From: Clostridia bacterium
Lineage (GTDB): Bacteria; Bacillota; Clostridia; Christensenellales; Aristaeellaceae
NCBI GenBank assembly: GCA_017537105.1
Contig: JAFWBZ010000070.1
Location: 1 to 5,558 of the forward strand
Direction: 5' to 3'
Length of the DNA stretch: 5,558 nt
Below, piece after piece: positions 5,522 through 5,558 of the stretch. Numbering within the stretch: position 1 is the stretch's first letter; every line of letters begins with the position of its first letter. The notes below the pieces were generated by a model. That model saw nothing but the letters and a program-made list of their open reading frames with translations, did not search any database and was not told where the DNA came from. Both the position numbers and the translations under genes were made by a program.

Positions 5522-5558
5522 TCGTTACCGATCCGTTCTACCTTGACGCTTCGATCTA
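5464..5558 (+). pseudogene. N-terminal fragment of a probable metallo-beta-lactamase-fold hydrolase
   Basis: Read in codons from 5464, the sequence is open to the window edge and gives CIRWISVQCYEI followed by VLPNGKVIVTDPFYLDASI. A Trp-x-x-x-x-Cys-hydrophobic strand, then NGK, a hydrophobic strand and D-P, is the usual opening of MBL-fold (UlaG-like or RomA-like) proteins, which begin with a beta hairpin leading to the DP turn. The metal-binding HxHxDH motif would lie further along, outside the window. The initiating codon and perhaps one to three residues are missing at the left. Family assignment rests on about 31 residues and is tentative; it could also be an intact gene elsewhere joined here by misassembly. 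Confidence 0.45.

Overview
The window looks like a GC-rich stretch of a bacterial chromosome, most likely an uncultivated Clostridia-type Bacillota of gut or rumen origin. The evidence is strong AGGAGG-like ribosome binding sites, consensus sigma-A promoters in AT-rich intergenic DNA, and a substrate-binding protein that starts MKKLLAVLL and ends its signal peptide in AFA-EEE. The taxonomic call is an inference from style, not from a marker gene.

From right to left, four genes lie on the minus strand: a uroporphyrinogen-decarboxylase-superfamily protein of the MtaA/CmuA methyltransferase type (3934-4977), then a complete three-gene sugar-type (RbsB/RbsA/RbsC-like, CUT2) ABC importer consisting of a secreted binding protein (2765-3751), a double ATPase (1028-2518) and a permease (57-1031). 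The ATPase and permease genes overlap by 4 bases. A perfect 12-bp hairpin just after the permease (1-34) probably ends the operon. Divergently, on the plus strand, an AraC-type regulator begins at 5054; its cupin ligand-sensing domain is present but its DNA-binding domain is not.

Regulation is unusually readable. The 76-bp gap between the methyltransferase-like gene and the regulator (4978-5053) holds two divergent promoters whose -10 boxes coincide inside an AT-rich dyad. The importer has its own strong extended -10 promoter (3838-3867), with an inverted repeat over the -10/start region and a 12-bp hairpin in the leader. The 246-bp gap between binding-protein and ATPase genes carries three stable hairpins, as expected where the binding-protein message is kept in excess. 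The simplest model is that the regulator senses a small molecule, possibly a methylated or methoxylated sugar-like compound, that the importer brings in and the zinc-dependent methyltransferase-like protein helps demethylate. The substrate is not determined by the sequence.

The right end is abnormal. At about 5459-5475 the regulator reading frame breaks into unrelated sequence of lower GC that encodes, in another frame, what looks like the first strands of a metallo-beta-lactamase-fold hydrolase. This is either an assembly chimera at a contig end or a real gene-destroying rearrangement. No RNA genes, CRISPR arrays, insertion sequences or other mobile elements were seen.
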